Below are positions 39,691-41,482 of a stretch of 41,482 nt of DNA, in pieces. The position numbers and the translations under genes were made by a program. The notes under the pieces were generated by a model. It did not search any database, was not told the DNA's origin, and was given only the letters and a program-made list of their open reading frames with translations. Position 1 is the first letter of the stretch. Each line of letters starts with the position of its first letter. The DNA lies in contig JACQPY010000001.1 in NCBI GenBank assembly GCA_016207275.1, positions 1-41,482 on the forward strand, read 5' to 3'. This DNA is from Candidatus Kerfeldbacteria bacterium (lineage in GTDB: Bacteria > Patescibacteriota > Patescibacteriia > SBBC01).

Positions 39691-41270
39691 AAACTCACTT
39701 TGGCGGAAATCGTTGCGCCGCGCGCATCGCGCGGCGCGGCGGTTCCGCGTTTCAAAACAAAATCCGCCTTTGTTTTTGCGGTAAAATCCCAGAGGTCGCT
39801 CCATCCAATTGAAAGCGTTTTATCCTTGAGAGAGGGGTTAGAGCCGATTTTGCGGAAAAAATCGCGCCACGCAGCGTGATTTTCTGTTTGTGCGACTTTT
39901 TCCGCTTCTCTCAAGGACAAAACGAAACTCCGCAAGGGTTCGAGCCGATTCTTTCCCAGCTGCCCAAAATCTCCGTTTCGTTCTTCAAGTTTGGCTTTCT
40001 CGCGCATCAATGCGTCTTTGCGTTCGAGGTATATCTCGCGCTCAATGTCGCCATCCAGGTACAGTGAAACAAGGCGATCTATTTTCTCTTTCGTTTCTGC
40101 TAACTTGGTTTTGAGATTATTGGCAACTATTCCTCTCGAAGAAATTGACTCTTGTTCCCATGTTTCAATCTGTTTTTCCATTACCTCAATTTCTTCAAGA
40201 GGAAGCGACACTGTTTGAAGTAGTAATTTTAATTGAGCGGCGAGTGCGGGGGCTTGAATGTACGGCTGACCGCACTTTCCGCTTTTCTTGGAACAACGAT
40301 AGTAGGTGTATTTCGTGCCCCAGCGATTCGTTGCATACTGTGCCGTGATCATGCTCCCGCACTCGCCGCAGCGCGCAAACTGGGTAAAGGGGAAATCGTG
40401 CTTTTCCTTTCGTTTGCGCGGTCGTTGCTTCGATTTGAGGACTTTTTGCACGGCCTCAAACAGTGTCGGGGAAAGAATCGGCTCAAAGTTTCCGTCGTGC
40501 CATTCTCCGTGATGATTGATGAATCCTAAATACGCCCTATTCGTCAACATTTTGACGACGGAAACTTTTGCAAGTGGCGTTCGGTTCATCTGTACAACAC
40601 CGTGGTCCGCTAAAAACTGTGCCAGCGATACGAGCGTGTGCGTTCCCTTGGCGTATTCTTTGAACGCTCGATGAATGACCTTGCTGTATACCGGATGCGG
40701 GTCAATGTTCTTGGTTTTGGGATTGTTCACATAGCCAAGGGGCGCGCGGGTCAGCCATTCGCCACGGCGGAGTTTTTGACGGATGCCGCGTTTGACATTT
40801 TCCACCAAATTGTCGGAAAAGTATTTGGACTGGCCGAACGCCACTTGCAACATGAATTTCCCTTGCGGAGTTGGCTCAAACCAAAATTGCGGGAAGCGCA
40901 AAGAAGCAATCGCGCCGGTGTCTACGAGGTAGATAACTCTACCGCCATCAACGCTATTGCGGGCGAGACGATCCGGGTGCCACGCCAAAATGCCTAGCGG
41001 CTTTCGACTCCTTTCAATCATCGTGAGCATTTTCCCGAATTCGTCTCGCCCGGGCTTCTTTGCGCTCTTTGCTTCGGTAAATTCCTTGACGATTTCAATG
41101 CGTTCTCTCTTTGCAAATTCGCGAAGCTCAAACAATTGAGCTTCGATGCTCATAACCTGCTTATCGTCCTCCTCGGTGCTTTTCCGAGCATAGAGAACGC
41201 AGGGCAATTTTGGTTTGAGCTCTTTCAATGAAAGATCTGGTGCGACCTCTGGGATTTTACCTTTCTTCAT
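39627..41270 (-). CDS. Large serine recombinase
   Basis: 547 residues. The resolvase domain carries YARKSTEE with the catalytic serine near residue 31 and GILAWHPDRLARN near 93-105. The Recombinase domain follows (about 160-280), then a zinc ribbon (CGECG near 312 and C-x4-C near 336) and a coiled-coil segment (about 365-460). Such enzymes integrate, excise or invert DNA at short sites. The last residues EPGWIRTINPLLKRQMLYH are read antisense through tRNA-Lys, so the natural C-terminus may differ. GC content and codon use are lower in G+C than neighbouring genes, consistent with acquisition. No ribosome-binding site precedes the ATG. Confidence 0.88.
   Translation of the reverse strand: MKKGKIPEVAPDLSLKELKPKLPCVLYARKSTEEDDKQVMSIEAQLFELREFAKRERIEIVKEFTEAKSAKKPGRDEFGKMLTMIERSRKPLGILAWHPDRLARNSVDGGRVIYLVDTGAIASLRFPQFWFEPTPQGKFMLQVAFGQSKYFSDNLVENVKRGIRQKLRRGEWLTRAPLGYVNNPKTKNIDPHPVYSKVIHRAFKEYAKGTHTLVSLAQFLADHGVVQMNRTPLAKVSVVKMLTNRAYLGFINHHGEWHDGNFEPILSPTLFEAVQKVLKSKQRPRKRKEKHDFPFTQFARCGECGSMITAQYATNRWGTKYTYYRCSKKSGKCGQPYIQAPALAAQLKLLLQTVSLPLEEIEVMEKQIETWEQESISSRGIVANNLKTKLAETKEKIDRLVSLYLDGDIEREIYLERKDALMREKAKLEERNGDFGQLGKNRLEPLRSFVLSLREAEKVAQTENHAAWRDFFRKIGSNPSLKDKTLSIGWSDLWDFTAKTKADFVLKRGTAAPRDARGATISAKVSFGEPGWIRTINPLLKRQMLYH
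39685..39780 (+). repeat. Left 96-bp inverted repeat of the recombinase element
   Basis: Runs from TCACCA of tRNA-Lys into the 3' end of the recombinase ORF. It matches 41297-41392 in reverse complement with one mismatch. It contains the palindromic core GCGCCGCGCGCATCGCGCGG. Confidence 0.9.
39780..39799 (+). repeat. Inverted copy of the recombinase gene's own 5' end
   Basis: GGTAAAATCCCAGAGGTCGC matches the reverse complement of 41242-41261, the first codons (KGKIPEVA) of the recombinase. It extends the inverted repeat inward; the right copy carries 35 extra bases that include the start codon. Confidence 0.8.
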
Positions 41271-41296
41271 AGCGTTGATGGTTAGAAAAAGCTAAA

Positions 41297-41392
41297 CGCA
41301 AAAACAAGGGCGGATTTTGTTTTGAAACGCGGAACCGCCGCGCCGCGCGATGCGCGCGGCGCAACGATTTCCGCCAAAGTGAGTTTTGGTGA
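41297..41392 (-). repeat. Right 96-bp inverted repeat of the recombinase element
   Basis: Reverse complement of 39685-39780 with one mismatch, ending TTTTGGTGA. It lies upstream of the recombinase start. From 41393 to 41482 I see no feature; GTAATTATACATTTCGCG follows the repeat. Confidence 0.9.
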
Positions 41393-41482
41393 AGTAATTA
41401 TACATTTCGCGCGAATCTTTTTTGAGCGTCAATTTTGAGCTTCTGACGGGCGGGCGGAAGGGGGTTCTAGGGGGAATTCCGC

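Overview
The window looks like a GC-rich chromosome segment of a Patescibacteria (Candidate Phyla Radiation) bacterium. The str, S10 and spc ribosomal clusters run compactly on the plus strand. No rpmD (L30) lies between rpsE and rplO, as is characteristic of that radiation. S10, L23, L22 and S19 carry terminal extensions, and small families common there (DUF5654, DUF2905) are present. Stops are TAA, TAG and TGA, so nothing suggests a general code change. The exact lineage cannot be fixed from this sequence, and I cannot exclude that bases 1-10600 were acquired or come from a different source.

Layout. 1-1155: a gene-poor field of short palindromes holding one clean tRNA-Pro(GGG) nested inside what looks like a second, interrupted tRNA. 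1156-10504: an EamA transporter and mostly exported or membrane-anchored proteins (two related exported proteins, a HEAT-repeat protein, a repeat-rich membrane-anchored protein, a PEGA plus GH16-like lipoprotein, a C2H2-finger membrane protein), separated by palindromes, terminators and decayed fragments. 10600-16965: small membrane proteins, macro and ASCH domain proteins, a MutY-like glycosylase, an FNR-type oxidoreductase, a pterin dehydratase, a probable structured RNA, DUF5654, rhomboid, L28 and an M50 protease. 17001-33394: rpsL-rpsG-(coiled-coil gene)-fusA, tuf, then rpsJ to secY and adk. 33391-39521: map, ruvX, a WecA/MraY-type transferase, DUF192, rplU, then minus-strand recR-ybaB-dnaB and a plus-strand DnaQ-like exonuclease. 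39616-41392: tRNA-Lys followed by a serine recombinase gene bracketed by 96-bp inverted repeats.

The genes from 17 to 33 kb build the ribosome, its elongation factors and the Sec channel, with adk and map in their usual spc position. The 33-39 kb genes serve envelope glycan synthesis, replication and repair. The 2-10 kb genes are mostly envelope-facing.

Three things stand out. First, a population of short palindromes: two adjoining 15-nt hairpins sit inside a tRNA T-loop, and the same 15+15 architecture lies in frame inside the pterin dehydratase gene; nested hairpins also fill many intergenic gaps. Second, three stem-loops built from 7-nt repeats lie at gene ends (13.8, 32.7 and 39.5 kb), each with its own heptad consensus. 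Third, fusA is broken by an in-frame TAA between switch I and the DTPGH motif. All functional statements are from reading the sequence; no search was run.
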